A DNA stretch of 18,417 bases from JAISGQ01 sp045536305 (GCA_045536305.1 JAZSNH010000035.1:1-18417), one strand, 5' to 3'; counted from the stretch's first letter, positions 1 through 7,644 are shown. Numbers and translations are program-made. The notes: generated by a model not told the origin, from the letters alone.

Positions 1-29
1 GTAAACAGGGCTTCGTATTTCTGATCCAT
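1..29 (-). CDS. 5' end of a gene running off the left edge (product not determined)
   Basis: Only the first nine codons are visible, reading MDQKYEALF. The ATG is preceded by a good AAAGGAG ribosome site eight bases upstream, and a strong promoter lies behind it, so a real gene start is likely. A start of the type YxxLF is common in old-yellow-enzyme-like NADH:flavin oxidoreductases, but nine residues cannot establish a family. The product is therefore left open. Confidence 0.6.
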
Positions 30-70
30 TAAAAAGACACTCCTTTTCAGAATAAATTATGCCATCTATT

Positions 71-99
71 ATTATGTATCAAAAATCGCTGTTTGTCAA
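71..99 (-). promoter_or_regulatory. Sigma-A-like promoter for the left-edge gene
   Basis: On the minus strand there is a perfect TTGACA (-35, 94-99), a 17-base spacer and CATAAT (-10, 71-76). A second TTGACA copy sits exactly 11 bp further upstream (105-110), so TTGTCAATG occurs twice on the same helix face in plus-strand reading. The second copy could be an alternative -35 or part of an activator site. Confidence 0.65.
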
Positions 100-135
100 T
101 GTTTTGTCAATGAGAATAGTGTGTGGTTACAGCAA

Positions 136-172
136 AAAGGACGAAGCGGTATTGCCGCTTCGTGCTTTTTTT
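136..172 (-). terminator. Intrinsic terminator of the ABC transporter operon (possibly bidirectional)
   Basis: A perfect 9-bp stem (ACGAAGCGG, 141-149, with CCGCTTCGT, 155-163) has a 5-base loop. Read on the minus strand it is followed by CCTTTTTG, directly after the permease stop codon. Read on the plus strand it is followed by seven T, but no plus-strand gene ends here. Confidence 0.8.
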
Positions 173-173
173 C

Positions 174-899
174 TTATGCATTGTCCGAACTCATTTTGTG
201 TCTGAACACCAGCACTGCGATAACCGTCATCACTGCCGCACTAATCAGCACCCAGAGAAGGCTCGCTCTTATGTCTCCGCCTCTTCCGACGTTTACGGTG
301 TGGTAGAAGGGCAGGCTTTTGCAGACCTTGTAGAACACTGTACCCTTCATGTCCTCAAGAGGGAACCATACACCTGCCGAAAGGGTCGCAAGGTTTATTA
401 CTATAGAACCGACACCGCCCACTGCCCTTTCATTGCAGAGTGAGCCAAAAAGGACTCCGAGGGCTATATAGAATATACCCGAGGGGATAAGCGCCAGCAC
501 TGAAAAGAGGGTATTTATGCTCACTTCATAGCCAAAAAGCATTGCCGCCCCGAAGCAGATTACAGACTGCGCTATTGTCAGGGGAATCATGGGCAGCATA
601 TAGCCGAGAATGAAATCGCCTGCTTTCATGGGCGAGGAATAAAGCCTTGCAAGAAACGAGCTTGCTCTGTCCTGTGATATCAGAAGTCCGACAAACAATG
701 TCGTAAATGTAAAGCTGAACACCGCAATACCCGGAGTGAGTCTTTTTATCGCAAACATATCTACAGGTGTAGGAACCGACCTGTTGAGCACCGACAGTAA
801 AACAAGCATCATGATGGGGAAACCGAGTCCTAAAATTATGCTCAGCGGCGAGCGGAGCATCTCCTTTATATTTCTTTTTGCGAAAGTCAGCGTTCTCAT
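174..899 (-). CDS. ABC-2 type transporter permease
   Basis: This is a 241-residue integral membrane protein. It has about six hydrophobic segments: a first near residues 18-38, then about 58-76, 97-119, 128-152, 160-178, and a C-terminal one near 213-232. This is the usual layout of ABC-2 permeases (DrrB/YadH-like exporters). The ATG overlaps the stop of the ATPase gene by four bases (ATGA), so the two are translationally coupled and should form one transporter, probably with two copies of each subunit. The substrate cannot be read from sequence; related LytTR-linked exporters often move peptides, antibiotics or lipids. An intrinsic terminator follows the stop, so it is the last gene of the operon. 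Confidence 0.88.
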   Translation of the reverse strand: MRTLTFAKRNIKEMLRSPLSIILGLGFPIMMLVLLSVLNRSVPTPVDMFAIKRLTPGIAVFSFTFTTLFVGLLISQDRASSFLARLYSSPMKAGDFILGYMLPMIPLTIAQSVICFGAAMLFGYEVSINTLFSVLALIPSGIFYIALGVLFGSLCNERAVGGVGSIVINLATLSAGVWFPLEDMKGTVFYKVCKSLPFYHTVNVGRGGDIRASLLWVLISAAVMTVIAVLVFRHKMSSDNA

Positions 900-1624
900 T
901 TTTCCACCTCCGATGCAAGGGCAACAAATGCATCTTCAAAATTCTTTGCACCTGTTTTTTCAATAAGCTCTGCGGCTGTTCCCACAGCCTTCAGTTTTCC
1001 GCTCTGCATTATCCCTATTCTGTCCGACAGCTCCTCTGCCTCTTCCATGTAGTGAGTGGTAAGTATCACCGTCACTTCGCCATGGAGACTGCGGATTATA
1101 TTCCACAGCTCGCGACGGGCAAGCACATCGAGTCCGAGAGTCGGCTCGTCAAGGAACAGTATATCGGGCTCTGAAATAAGCGCCATCGCAATGGAAAGGC
1201 GTCTTTTCATGCCGCCCGAAAGCGTTGCGGCTTTTTGTTTTTTCACCTCATCAAGTCCAAATCTTCCTATCAGCTCATCAGCCTTTTCCTTTGCCTCTTT
1301 TTTATTTATTCCGTAGATCTGCGCCATGAACACAAGATTGTCGAATACGGAAAGGTTTTTTGCAACCGCCGTTTCCTGAGGCGAAATGTTCGTTTTTGCC
1401 TTTACCTTTTCGGGTTCTGAAATTATGCTGTCACCCAGAAGAAACGCGTCTCCCGAGGTAGGTTTTGACAGACAGGACAGCATTTTTATCGTGGTGGTCT
1501 TGCCCGCTCCGTTGACACCCAGAAGCGAAAACAGCTCGCCCTTCCTTACTTCCACCGTCAGACTGTCAACTGCTGTTTTGTTTTTGTATTTCTTTGTGAG
1601 ATTTTCAGTTTTAACCCCTGTCAT
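896..1624 (-). CDS. ABC transporter ATP-binding protein
   Basis: This 242-residue nucleotide-binding subunit of a DrrA/CcmA-type exporter has all the ATPase motifs. They are Walker A GVNGAGKTT (36-44), a Q-loop glutamine (about 83), signature LSGGM (135-139), Walker B DILFLDEP with the catalytic Glu (154-161), and the H-loop His191. It hydrolyses ATP on the cytoplasmic face to power the adjacent permease. The ATG is preceded by GGAGG with six bases between. Its start overlaps the end of the DUF3021 gene by 14 bases and its stop overlaps the permease start, so the operon is tightly packed. Confidence 0.92.
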   Translation of the reverse strand: MTGVKTENLTKKYKNKTAVDSLTVEVRKGELFSLLGVNGAGKTTTIKMLSCLSKPTSGDAFLLGDSIISEPEKVKAKTNISPQETAVAKNLSVFDNLVFMAQIYGINKKEAKEKADELIGRFGLDEVKKQKAATLSGGMKRRLSIAMALISEPDILFLDEPTLGLDVLARRELWNIIRSLHGEVTVILTTHYMEEAEELSDRIGIMQSGKLKAVGTAAELIEKTGAKNFEDAFVALASEVEK

Positions 1625-2102
1625 TGTTATCCTCCAGACTCTTTACATATTCTTCCATTTTTTCGTTTATTGCCTGCACGTTATTTTTTGCAAGATTGAA
1701 CTGAATGATGAAATTGACGACATAGCCTGCAAAAACACTGCACGCAAGAGAGATATATCCTTCTTTTTCCGCAGGCACCCAGCATATACCTGCAACTATG
1801 AGAATGCATGGAAAGGTTATGAGAAACTGAAGAAGAGACTGCCGCAGAAAGCTCCATCGGGGGTTTTCATAGACAAGGGATGCCATTGCATAGGCAACAC
1901 CCAGCATACCTGTAAGCACCGTCTGTGCTATGACTGCAAGGTTCTCAGAGCCGAACAGACTTACCGTTGCAGGCAGTACGGGGATAAACTCTCCCTTTAT
2001 TCCGTTGACGCCGAGAGACACCAAGAACATTACTATCGCTCCCTGCAGCACTCCGCAGGCAAAGCCGATTATAAATCTCATTGCAATGTGTCTGTTTTTC
2101 AT
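1611..2102 (-). CDS. DUF3021 family membrane protein
   Basis: This small 163-residue membrane protein has four predicted transmembrane segments (about 8-28, 54-76, 87-106 and 117-138) and a charged cytoplasmic C-terminal tail. The pattern and its position right after a LytTR-domain gene match the DUF3021 family, which is typically paired with LytTR regulators. By analogy with LytTR regulatory systems it may inhibit or gate the regulator at the membrane; that role is inference. It starts at an ATG with an AGGAGGGG site six bases upstream and lies 12 bases after the regulator's stop. Confidence 0.8.
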   Translation of the reverse strand: MKNRHIAMRFIIGFACGVLQGAIVMFLVSLGVNGIKGEFIPVLPATVSLFGSENLAVIAQTVLTGMLGVAYAMASLVYENPRWSFLRQSLLQFLITFPCILIVAGICWVPAEKEGYISLACSVFAGYVVNFIIQFNLAKNNVQAINEKMEEYVKSLEDNNDRG

Positions 2103-2114
2103 TTTCTTCCCCTC

Positions 2115-2564
2115 CTATATATCAAGCTGTCTTCGGATAAGCGCAACATATCTGCGTGAAGCATAGGTCTGCGTGCCGTTTTTGAGGCTTACGCAGATAG
2201 TACCCGTAAGGGAAGTGTCCATTCGCTTTACCTGACGAAGATTTATTATTTCGGAATTTGATATTCTCATGAACACTCGATTGTCAAGGGCTTCCTCAAG
2301 CTCGTAAAGACGGGCTTTCAGCGTGTATGTGCCGTCCTTTGTTTCTGCAAAAACCTTTTTATCCTGCGAAAATATACGGCATATCTCATCGAATGTGATG
2401 AAAAGTGCACCGTTTTCGTCAAAAGCGGTGAAGGAATCACTGCGCTCCTTCGCTTTTCCGTTTATTCGCTCGATAAGGTCTGTAATCTCGCTGTCTGCCT
2501 TGTCGGTGTGTATTACCACTTTGCGTTCAGTGATGTCGTTTTCTATTGAGATCTCAATTTTCAT
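2115..2564 (-). CDS. LytTR-domain DNA-binding transcriptional regulator
   Basis: A 149-residue protein in which the LytTR fold covers roughly residues 52-147. Family features include the RISNSEIINLRQVKRMD stretch (100-116) and the closing SRRYVALIR region. The N-terminal 50 residues are not a phosphoreceiver domain, so it is of the stand-alone type that works with a membrane partner, here the DUF3021 protein. I chose the ATG at 2564 because GAGGTGG lies five bases upstream; an in-frame GTG nine bases earlier would put that site inside the gene. It is first in the operon with the transporter, and the promoter carries a likely LytTR target repeat, suggesting autoregulation. Confidence 0.87.
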   Translation of the reverse strand: MKIEISIENDITERKVVIHTDKADSEITDLIERINGKAKERSDSFTAFDENGALFITFDEICRIFSQDKKVFAETKDGTYTLKARLYELEEALDNRVFMRISNSEIINLRQVKRMDTSLTGTICVSLKNGTQTYASRRYVALIRRQLDI

Positions 2565-2586
2565 TCTGTCCACCTCACTGACTTTA

Positions 2587-2614
2587 TTTTACCGCTCCTT
2601 CGATTTTTTTCAAA
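2587..2614 (-). promoter_or_regulatory. Promoter of the LytTR-DUF3021-ABC operon
   Basis: On the minus strand TTGAAA (-35, 2609-2614), a 16-base spacer and TAAAAT (-10, 2587-2592) lie about 20 bases before the LytTR start. The direct repeat at 2621-2656 ends just six bases upstream of the -35 box. Confidence 0.6.
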
Positions 2615-2620
2615 GGCTTT

Positions 2621-2656
2621 TGCGACGAATGGCAGAAAAATTGCGACAAACGGCAA
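2621..2656 (-). promoter_or_regulatory. Direct-repeat operator, probable LytTR binding site
   Basis: Two 15-base direct repeats, TTGCGACGAATGGCA (2621-2635) and TTGCGACAAACGGCA (2642-2656), match at 13 of 15 positions and are spaced with a 21-bp period, two helix turns. LytTR dimers are known to bind paired direct repeats with this period just upstream of a -35 box, which is where these lie. Confidence 0.65.
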
Positions 2657-2684
2657 GGCGGGGAAAATTTCCGACTGAAGCTTT

Positions 2685-2703
2685 TTGATGCAATACATCA
2701 AAA
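2685..2703. promoter_or_regulatory. Inverted repeat in the divergent intergenic region (possible operator)
   Basis: TTTGATG (2685-2691) and CATCAAA (2697-2703) form a perfect 7-bp inverted repeat around five bases. It lies between the LytTR-type repeats and the promoter of the SDR gene. It could be an operator for the SDR gene. It has no run of T after it, so it is not a terminator. Confidence 0.35.
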
Positions 2704-2719
2704 CAACTGTTCTTTTTTC

Positions 2720-2748
2720 TTGCTGTTTGAGTCGTATTATGGTAGAAT
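2720..2748 (+). promoter_or_regulatory. Promoter of the SDR (and perhaps polA) transcript
   Basis: TTGCTG (-35, 2720-2725), a 17-base spacer and TAGAAT (-10, 2743-2748) precede the SDR start by 33 bases. No other promoter is obvious before polA, which begins 13 bases after the SDR stop, so both genes may be read from here. Confidence 0.5.
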
Positions 2749-2781
2749 AATATAGTTAATATCAAGCGAGGAGTGCAGGAA

Positions 2782-3576
2782 ATGAAAAATGTTCTGATAA
2801 CAGGCGGTGCCAAAGGCTTAGGGCGTGCCGTCACGGAGTTTTTCTCGTCAAAGGGTGTTCGCGTTTTTTCCTGCGACATACTCGATTTCGACTATGAGGG
2901 CGAAAATATTGTACCTCTCAGAATTGACGTAAGAGACAGTGAAAGCGTCCGTCAGGTATTCGATGCTGTGTCTGCCGAAACAAAAAAGCTTGATGCTGTT
3001 ATCCATTTTGCAGGTATATACAGAATGGATTCCTACGCCGAAATGGAAGAGGAGGATTTCAAGAAGATTCTCGACATCAATCTGCTCGGCGTTTACCGAA
3101 TAAACAAGCAGTTTCTTCCTCTTTTGAGAAATGGCGGCAGGGTGATAATCGCAACCAGCGAGCTTGCGCCTCTCGACCCTCTGCCCTTCAACGGCATATA
3201 TTCCCTTTCAAAAACCGCTCTCGACTGCTACGCTCAGTCTCTGAGAATAGAGCTTTCACTTCTTGATATTCCCGTTATCGTCATTCGTCCCGGTGCCTTT
3301 GCTACCGATATGATCGGTGCATCCGACACTTCCATGCGTGCCCTATGCGAAAAAACCGAGCTTTACAAAGCAAATTCCGCAAAATTTAAGGGGATAATGG
3401 ATAAGGTAACGGTAAAGGCACTTCCGCCGATAAAGCTTGCAAAGCTTACATGGCGTGCATTTTCAAAAAAACACCCGAAATATGTATACACAAAAAACGC
3501 AAGCTTTCTTCTAAAGCTTTACAGCGCAATGCCCACCGGAATACAGGTACGGGCTATAAAGACCCTCATCAGATAA
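2782..3576 (+). CDS. Short-chain dehydrogenase/reductase (SDR)
   Basis: This 264-residue cytosolic oxidoreductase has a Rossmann fold. Visible motifs are the TGGAKGLG dinucleotide loop (7-14), Asp32 at the end of the second strand (suggesting NAD rather than NADP), HFAG (75-78, in place of NNAG), Asn100, the catalytic Ser126, Tyr140 and Lys144, and the PG pair at 170-171. The C-terminal 60 residues, with a basic tail, are less typical and resemble retinol/sterol-type SDRs, so a lipid-like substrate is possible but unproven. I chose the ATG at 2782 because GAGGAG lies eight bases before it; an in-frame GTG nine bases earlier would overlap that site. polA follows after 13 bases. Confidence 0.88.
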   Translation: MKNVLITGGAKGLGRAVTEFFSSKGVRVFSCDILDFDYEGENIVPLRIDVRDSESVRQVFDAVSAETKKLDAVIHFAGIYRMDSYAEMEEEDFKKILDINLLGVYRINKQFLPLLRNGGRVIIATSELAPLDPLPFNGIYSLSKTALDCYAQSLRIELSLLDIPVIVIRPGAFATDMIGASDTSMRALCEKTELYKANSAKFKGIMDKVTVKALPPIKLAKLTWRAFSKKHPKYVYTKNASFLLKLYSAMPTGIQVRAIKTLIR

Positions 3577-3589
3577 AGGATTGATTAAA

Positions 3590-6166
3590 ATGAAATTACT
3601 TGCTCTCGACGGCAACAGCATAATAAACCGCGCCTTTTACGGCATACGTCCTCTTACCACCAAGGACGGCCAGCCCACCAACGCTATCCACGGCTTTATG
3701 AGCATGTTCCTTAAGATACTTGAGGATGTCGAGCCCGACTGCGTTGCCTTCGCTTTTGATCTCAAGGCGCCCACCTTCCGCCACAAAGCTTACGATGGCT
3801 ACAAGGCAAAGCGAAAGGGCATGCCCGAGGAGCTGTTTCTTCAGATGCAGCCCCTAAAGGATCTGCTTTCCGCTTTGGGCTATAGACTGCTGACAGCCGA
3901 AGGCTTTGAGGCCGACGATATTCTCGGCACTCTTGCCGCCCGATGCAGAGAGCTTGATCACACCTGTGTTATAGCAACAGGCGACCGCGATTCCTTCCAG
4001 CTTATCGGGAACGGAGTAACTGTTCGTATGCTTTCGACCAAGGGCGGTCATCCCGAAGCGGTCACCTATGACGAAGATACCATAATGGAAACCTATGGCG
4101 TTACTCCAAAGCAGCTTATTGACATAAAGGCAATTCAGGGAGACACCTCCGACAATATCCCCGGCGTACCGGGAATAGGCGAAAAGGGTGCCGGAGAGCT
4201 TATTAAGCGCTTTGGAAGTCTCGACGGAGTGTACAATAATATTGATGACGCCTCCATCAAGGACGGTATGAGAAAGAAGCTCATAGAAGGCAAGGACAGT
4301 GCCTATCTCAGCCGTGAGCTTGGCAGAATAGTCTTCAATGCACCCATCGACCTTGATATCGAGTCCTATGTGCCTGCCAAAGCCGACGCCGCTGCCGCTC
4401 GCTCCATACTGATAAAGCTCGAGATGTTCAAGATGCTTGAGCGGCTCAGGCTCGCCGATAAAAAAGAGACTGCACAGGCAAAAAAGGAGGCCGCACAGAC
4501 AGATTCGCAGAAGGTTCTGCTTTCTCCCGAAAATTGGCTCTCCGAGCTGAAAAGAGACAAGGATGTTTATTTTACCGCAGACGTGGAAAACGGTATTATA
4601 ACCTGCATAGCATACGCTCGCTGCAACTGTGTGATCTTGCTTAGCGACAGTGATGATATCAAGCTTTTTACAACGGAAATTCTTCAAAACAGCGATATCG
4701 CAAAGCACACCTTCGATATAAAGCAGCTTTACAAGCTATGCCCCGAAATAAAAAATGTCAAAATGGACGCCATGCTGGCAGCTTATCTTCTCGACCCCGA
4801 AAAAAATTACGGATTTGACGAGCTTTTAGCCACTTATGTCAGCGAGGTGCCTTCAGCTGCGCTTCCTATGCTTAAGACTGCCGCAAGGGCCGAAAAGCTT
4901 CCCGCTCTCTGCAGAGCCTTACTTTCAAGGATAGAGGAAAACAAGCAGGAAAGCCTGCTTTACGATATAGAGCTTCCCCTTGCAGAGGTGCTTGCAGATA
5001 TGGAGCGCGTCGGTGTTGCGGTTGACAGCAGCGGCATCGAAGCCTTCGGAACTATGCTTACAGAACGCATCTCGGAGCTTGAGGCTGCTATCTGTGATAC
5101 GGTAGGCTATAAATTTAATCTTAACAGCCCCAAGCAGCTCGGAGAGGCATTGTTTGACAAAATAGGCTTAAATGGCGGAAAACGCACCAAGACAGGCTGG
5201 TCAACCAATGCAGAGGTACTCGAATCCCTGCGCGGTCAGCATCCTGCCGTGGATGGAATACTCGAATACCGCACTCTCAGCAAGCTTAACTCCACATACT
5301 GTGTCGGATTGCTGAAAACGGTCGCCGATGACGGGCGCATCCATTCAAGCTTCAATCAGACCGAAACACGCACGGGACGCATAAGCTCCACCGAACCGAA
5401 TCTGCAGAATATTCCCGTCCGCACCGAGCTCGGCAGCCAGATGAGAAGATTTTTTACCGCTGCCCCGGGCAAGGTGCTTATCGACTGCGATTACAGTCAG
5501 ATCGAGCTTCGTGTGCTGGCTCACTGTGCAAAGGATCAGCGTATGATAGAGGGCTTTGCCTCAAATGAGGATATCCACCGAATAACTGCCTCTCAGGTGT
5601 TCTGCGTTCCGCTCGAAGACGTCACTGCCACCATGCGCTCCCACGCCAAGGCGGTAAACTTCGGCATTGTATACGGTATCGGAGCTTATTCTCTCGCCAA
5701 GGATATCGGTGTTTCCAACACAGAGGCAAGCGCATATATCAAAGGCTACCTCAACACCTACTCAGGGGTTGACCGCTATATGAAGGAGCTTATCGCTTCC
5801 GCAAAGGAAAAGCTTTATGCCGAAACCATCTTCGGAAGAAGAAGATATCTTCACGAACTCAGCTCCTCGAATCACATGATGCGTGCTTTCGGTGAAAGAG
5901 TTGCAAGAAATATGCCTATACAGGGAACTGCCGCCGATATCATTAAGATCGCTATGGTCAAGGTATTCAAAAAACTGCGCGATGAAAAAATGGAAGCTCG
6001 GCTCATTCTTCAGGTTCATGACGAATTGATACTCGAAGCACCCGAAAACGAAGCGGAAAAAGCCCTCGAAATACTCAGAAAAGAAATGGAAAACGCCGCA
6101 AAGCTCGATGTCAGGCTGGAGGTTGACGGCAAGATAGGCAAAACCTGGTACGACGCCAAGGGATAA
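3590..6166 (+). CDS. polA: DNA polymerase I
   Basis: This 858-residue enzyme fills gaps and removes RNA primers during replication and repair. The 5' nuclease domain (about 1-290) shows LLALDGNS, GFEADDILG, ATGDRDSFQL and the helix-hairpin-helix GVPGIGEKGAG. A middle domain (about 310-480) has the proofreading fold but only partial motifs: Asp331-x-Glu333 is present, but the Tyr-x3-Asp motif of exo III is not recognisable, so proofreading is probably lost, as in many Firmicutes. The polymerase domain has motif A DYSQIELR (Asp634), motif B with KAVNFGIVYG (Phe, not Tyr, at the ddNTP-selectivity position) and motif C VHDE (His810, Asp811). AAAGGA lies nine bases before the ATG; an in-frame TTG nine bases earlier directly abuts the site and is unlikely. 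Confidence 0.97.
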   Translation: MKLLALDGNSIINRAFYGIRPLTTKDGQPTNAIHGFMSMFLKILEDVEPDCVAFAFDLKAPTFRHKAYDGYKAKRKGMPEELFLQMQPLKDLLSALGYRLLTAEGFEADDILGTLAARCRELDHTCVIATGDRDSFQLIGNGVTVRMLSTKGGHPEAVTYDEDTIMETYGVTPKQLIDIKAIQGDTSDNIPGVPGIGEKGAGELIKRFGSLDGVYNNIDDASIKDGMRKKLIEGKDSAYLSRELGRIVFNAPIDLDIESYVPAKADAAAARSILIKLEMFKMLERLRLADKKETAQAKKEAAQTDSQKVLLSPENWLSELKRDKDVYFTADVENGIITCIAYARCNCVILLSDSDDIKLFTTEILQNSDIAKHTFDIKQLYKLCPEIKNVKMDAMLAAYLLDPEKNYGFDELLATYVSEVPSAALPMLKTAARAEKLPALCRALLSRIEENKQESLLYDIELPLAEVLADMERVGVAVDSSGIEAFGTMLTERISELEAAICDTVGYKFNLNSPKQLGEALFDKIGLNGGKRTKTGWSTNAEVLESLRGQHPAVDGILEYRTLSKLNSTYCVGLLKTVADDGRIHSSFNQTETRTGRISSTEPNLQNIPVRTELGSQMRRFFTAAPGKVLIDCDYSQIELRVLAHCAKDQRMIEGFASNEDIHRITASQVFCVPLEDVTATMRSHAKAVNFGIVYGIGAYSLAKDIGVSNTEASAYIKGYLNTYSGVDRYMKELIASAKEKLYAETIFGRRRYLHELSSSNHMMRAFGERVARNMPIQGTAADIIKIAMVKVFKKLRDEKMEARLILQVHDELILEAPENEAEKALEILRKEMENAAKLDVRLEVDGKIGKTWYDAKG

Positions 6167-6172
6167 GCACCC

Positions 6173-6219
6173 GGGATATCCACTCAACCAATCCGACAGA
6201 CTGTCTGAGTGGATATCCC
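6173..6219. repeat. Strong intergenic inverted repeat after polA
   Basis: GGGATATCCACTCA (6173-6186) and TGAGTGGATATCCC (6206-6219) form a perfect 14-bp stem. The 19-base loop contains a second palindrome, GACAGACTGTC (6195-6205). It starts seven bases after the polA stop. There is no run of T on either side, so it is not a classic terminator. It may be an mRNA-stabilising or processing hairpin, a protein-binding site, or a short dispersed repeat. Confidence 0.6.
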
Positions 6220-6266
6220 TGACAATACTTAATAAAATGAAACGACTCTGAGAAAGAACGAATGTT

Positions 6267-7139
6267 ATGAAAATACTTTTTTTGTGTACGGGAAACACCT
6301 GCCGCTCGCCTATGGCGGAGTACATAGCACGACAAGAGGCGGAAAAGCGCAGCTTTGATGCGGAAATTCTGAGTGCAGGTCTTATGGGCTCGGGAGATAC
6401 GGCTTCAGAGTATTCCGCCGCTGTCTGCCGTGAGATTGGCATTGATCTCGGCTCCCACCGCTCGAGGATGCTGTCAAAGCCTCTTGCTGACAGCGCAGAT
6501 ATCATAATCTGCATGACTCCATCTCACGCACACACCCTGCTTAATTTGGGCATTGACGAAAACAAAATAAAGGTTCTCGGAAAAGGCATTGCCGACCCAT
6601 ACGGTCAGAGTATCGATGTCTATCGTCAGTGCCGAAACGAGATACGCTCCGCTGTATGCTCTATGCTGGACGAAATCTGCGCGGACATAAGAATAGTTCC
6701 TCTTGAAAAGGAACACTCAGGAAAGCTCGCAGAGCTTGAGCATCTGTGTTTTTCCGATCCATGGAGCGAGGACGGCATTGCCTATGAGGCAGGGAACGAA
6801 GCGGCGAGATTTTTTGTCGCAATGTGCGGCGAAGAGATTGCAGGCTATGCAGGCATGCTTTTTGCCGCAGATCTCGGAAATATCTGCAATATTGCGGTGT
6901 TTCCTGAGTACCGCCGTCACGGTATCGGCAGACGACTCGTATCCGCACTGATAAACAGTGCAGAGGAACTTGGCATTTCCGAGCTGACATTGGAGGTCAG
7001 AGAATCGAACGAGCCTGCAAAGGCTCTGTATGCCTCCTTTGGTTTTGAGGAAATGGGAAAGAGAAAAAATTTCTACACAAGTCCCAACGAGGACGCAATT
7101 GTTATGAATCTGAGGTTACGAAACGAGGGAACAAAATGA
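6267..7139 (+). CDS. Fusion: YwlE-like low-molecular-weight phosphatase + RimI-like N-acetyltransferase
   Basis: One uninterrupted 290-residue frame carries two domains. Residues 1-142 are a low-molecular-weight phosphatase with the P-loop CTGNTCRS (Cys7 nucleophile, Arg13) and the general acid Asp110 in DPYG. Thr11 is the residue that marks protein-arginine phosphatases such as YwlE; tyrosine phosphatases usually have Ile there. Residues 143-290 are a GNAT domain with the acetyl-CoA loop RRHGIG (216-221), the TLEVRESN strand and a Phe-Tyr pair at 269-270, typical of RimI, which acetylates the N-terminus of ribosomal protein S18. The ribosome site before the ATG is weak. The next gene overlaps by four bases. 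Both activities are inferred from motifs. Confidence 0.88.
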   Translation: MKILFLCTGNTCRSPMAEYIARQEAEKRSFDAEILSAGLMGSGDTASEYSAAVCREIGIDLGSHRSRMLSKPLADSADIIICMTPSHAHTLLNLGIDENKIKVLGKGIADPYGQSIDVYRQCRNEIRSAVCSMLDEICADIRIVPLEKEHSGKLAELEHLCFSDPWSEDGIAYEAGNEAARFFVAMCGEEIAGYAGMLFAADLGNICNIAVFPEYRRHGIGRRLVSALINSAEELGISELTLEVRESNEPAKALYASFGFEEMGKRKNFYTSPNEDAIVMNLRLRNEGTK

Positions 7140-7612
7140 TTGCTGACATCAAAAACCACAATGATTATTTCGACTGCGGAAAACTTTACAGCACCTTATT
7201 TTGCAGGAATATTAATGTCTATATCGCAAAGGAAGTCAATATGGAATATGCAGAGCAGTGCGCTGAGCATTTTTCCGCTCTCAATGACGAAATGACAGAT
7301 AAGCTATGTGAGCGCACCTCGGCTTTCCATCAGTACATGCTTGAGGAATGGAACGAGGACCTTGTTAAAATCATAAACATGCATGTTCCTCCCACTGTGA
7401 CAGGCAGAGATATTCTCAGATACATAAAAATGCCTTCCCTATATGTTTTACCTCCCAGGGGAGACGGCATCGGCTATATTGTAGAGGGTCTGTGCGAATG
7501 GGAGCCCGAGCATGGAATAGCCATAATCATCAGAGATAACGAGGTTTTGTATGTGGGCACTCCCGAAAGCTACGACCCATGGTCCGATAATGAGTTTATC
7601 TGTGATTACTGA
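7136..7612 (+). CDS. Conserved protein of unknown function, 158 aa
   Basis: The ATG overlaps the stop of the phosphatase/acetyltransferase gene (ATGA), so the two are translationally coupled. The 158-residue product is soluble and acidic, with no signal peptide or membrane segment. Its C-terminal third has the pattern CEWEPEHGIAIIIRDN...VLYVG...PWSDNE, which recalls small uncharacterised DUF families (DUF6985-like) found in Firmicutes and near immunity-type genes. That resemblance is only by eye. The protein has four cysteines in no clear metal-binding spacing. A promoter for ruvC lies after it, so it ends its own transcription unit or reads through into ruv. Confidence 0.75.
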   Translation: MIADIKNHNDYFDCGKLYSTLFCRNINVYIAKEVNMEYAEQCAEHFSALNDEMTDKLCERTSAFHQYMLEEWNEDLVKIINMHVPPTVTGRDILRYIKMPSLYVLPPRGDGIGYIVEGLCEWEPEHGIAIIIRDNEVLYVGTPESYDPWSDNEFICDY

Positions 7613-7644
7613 TGTTATTATTACGGACAAAATTTCTGTCAATG

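Noticed and set aside
1386..2159. A 257-codon plus-strand frame opposite the ABC ATPase and DUF3021 genes
   Set aside because: The minus-strand frames have clear family motifs and ribosome sites; this frame has neither.
3854..4708. A 284-codon frame on the minus strand inside polA
   Set aside because: It is a shadow of the polA reading frame with no ribosome site and no recognisable domain.
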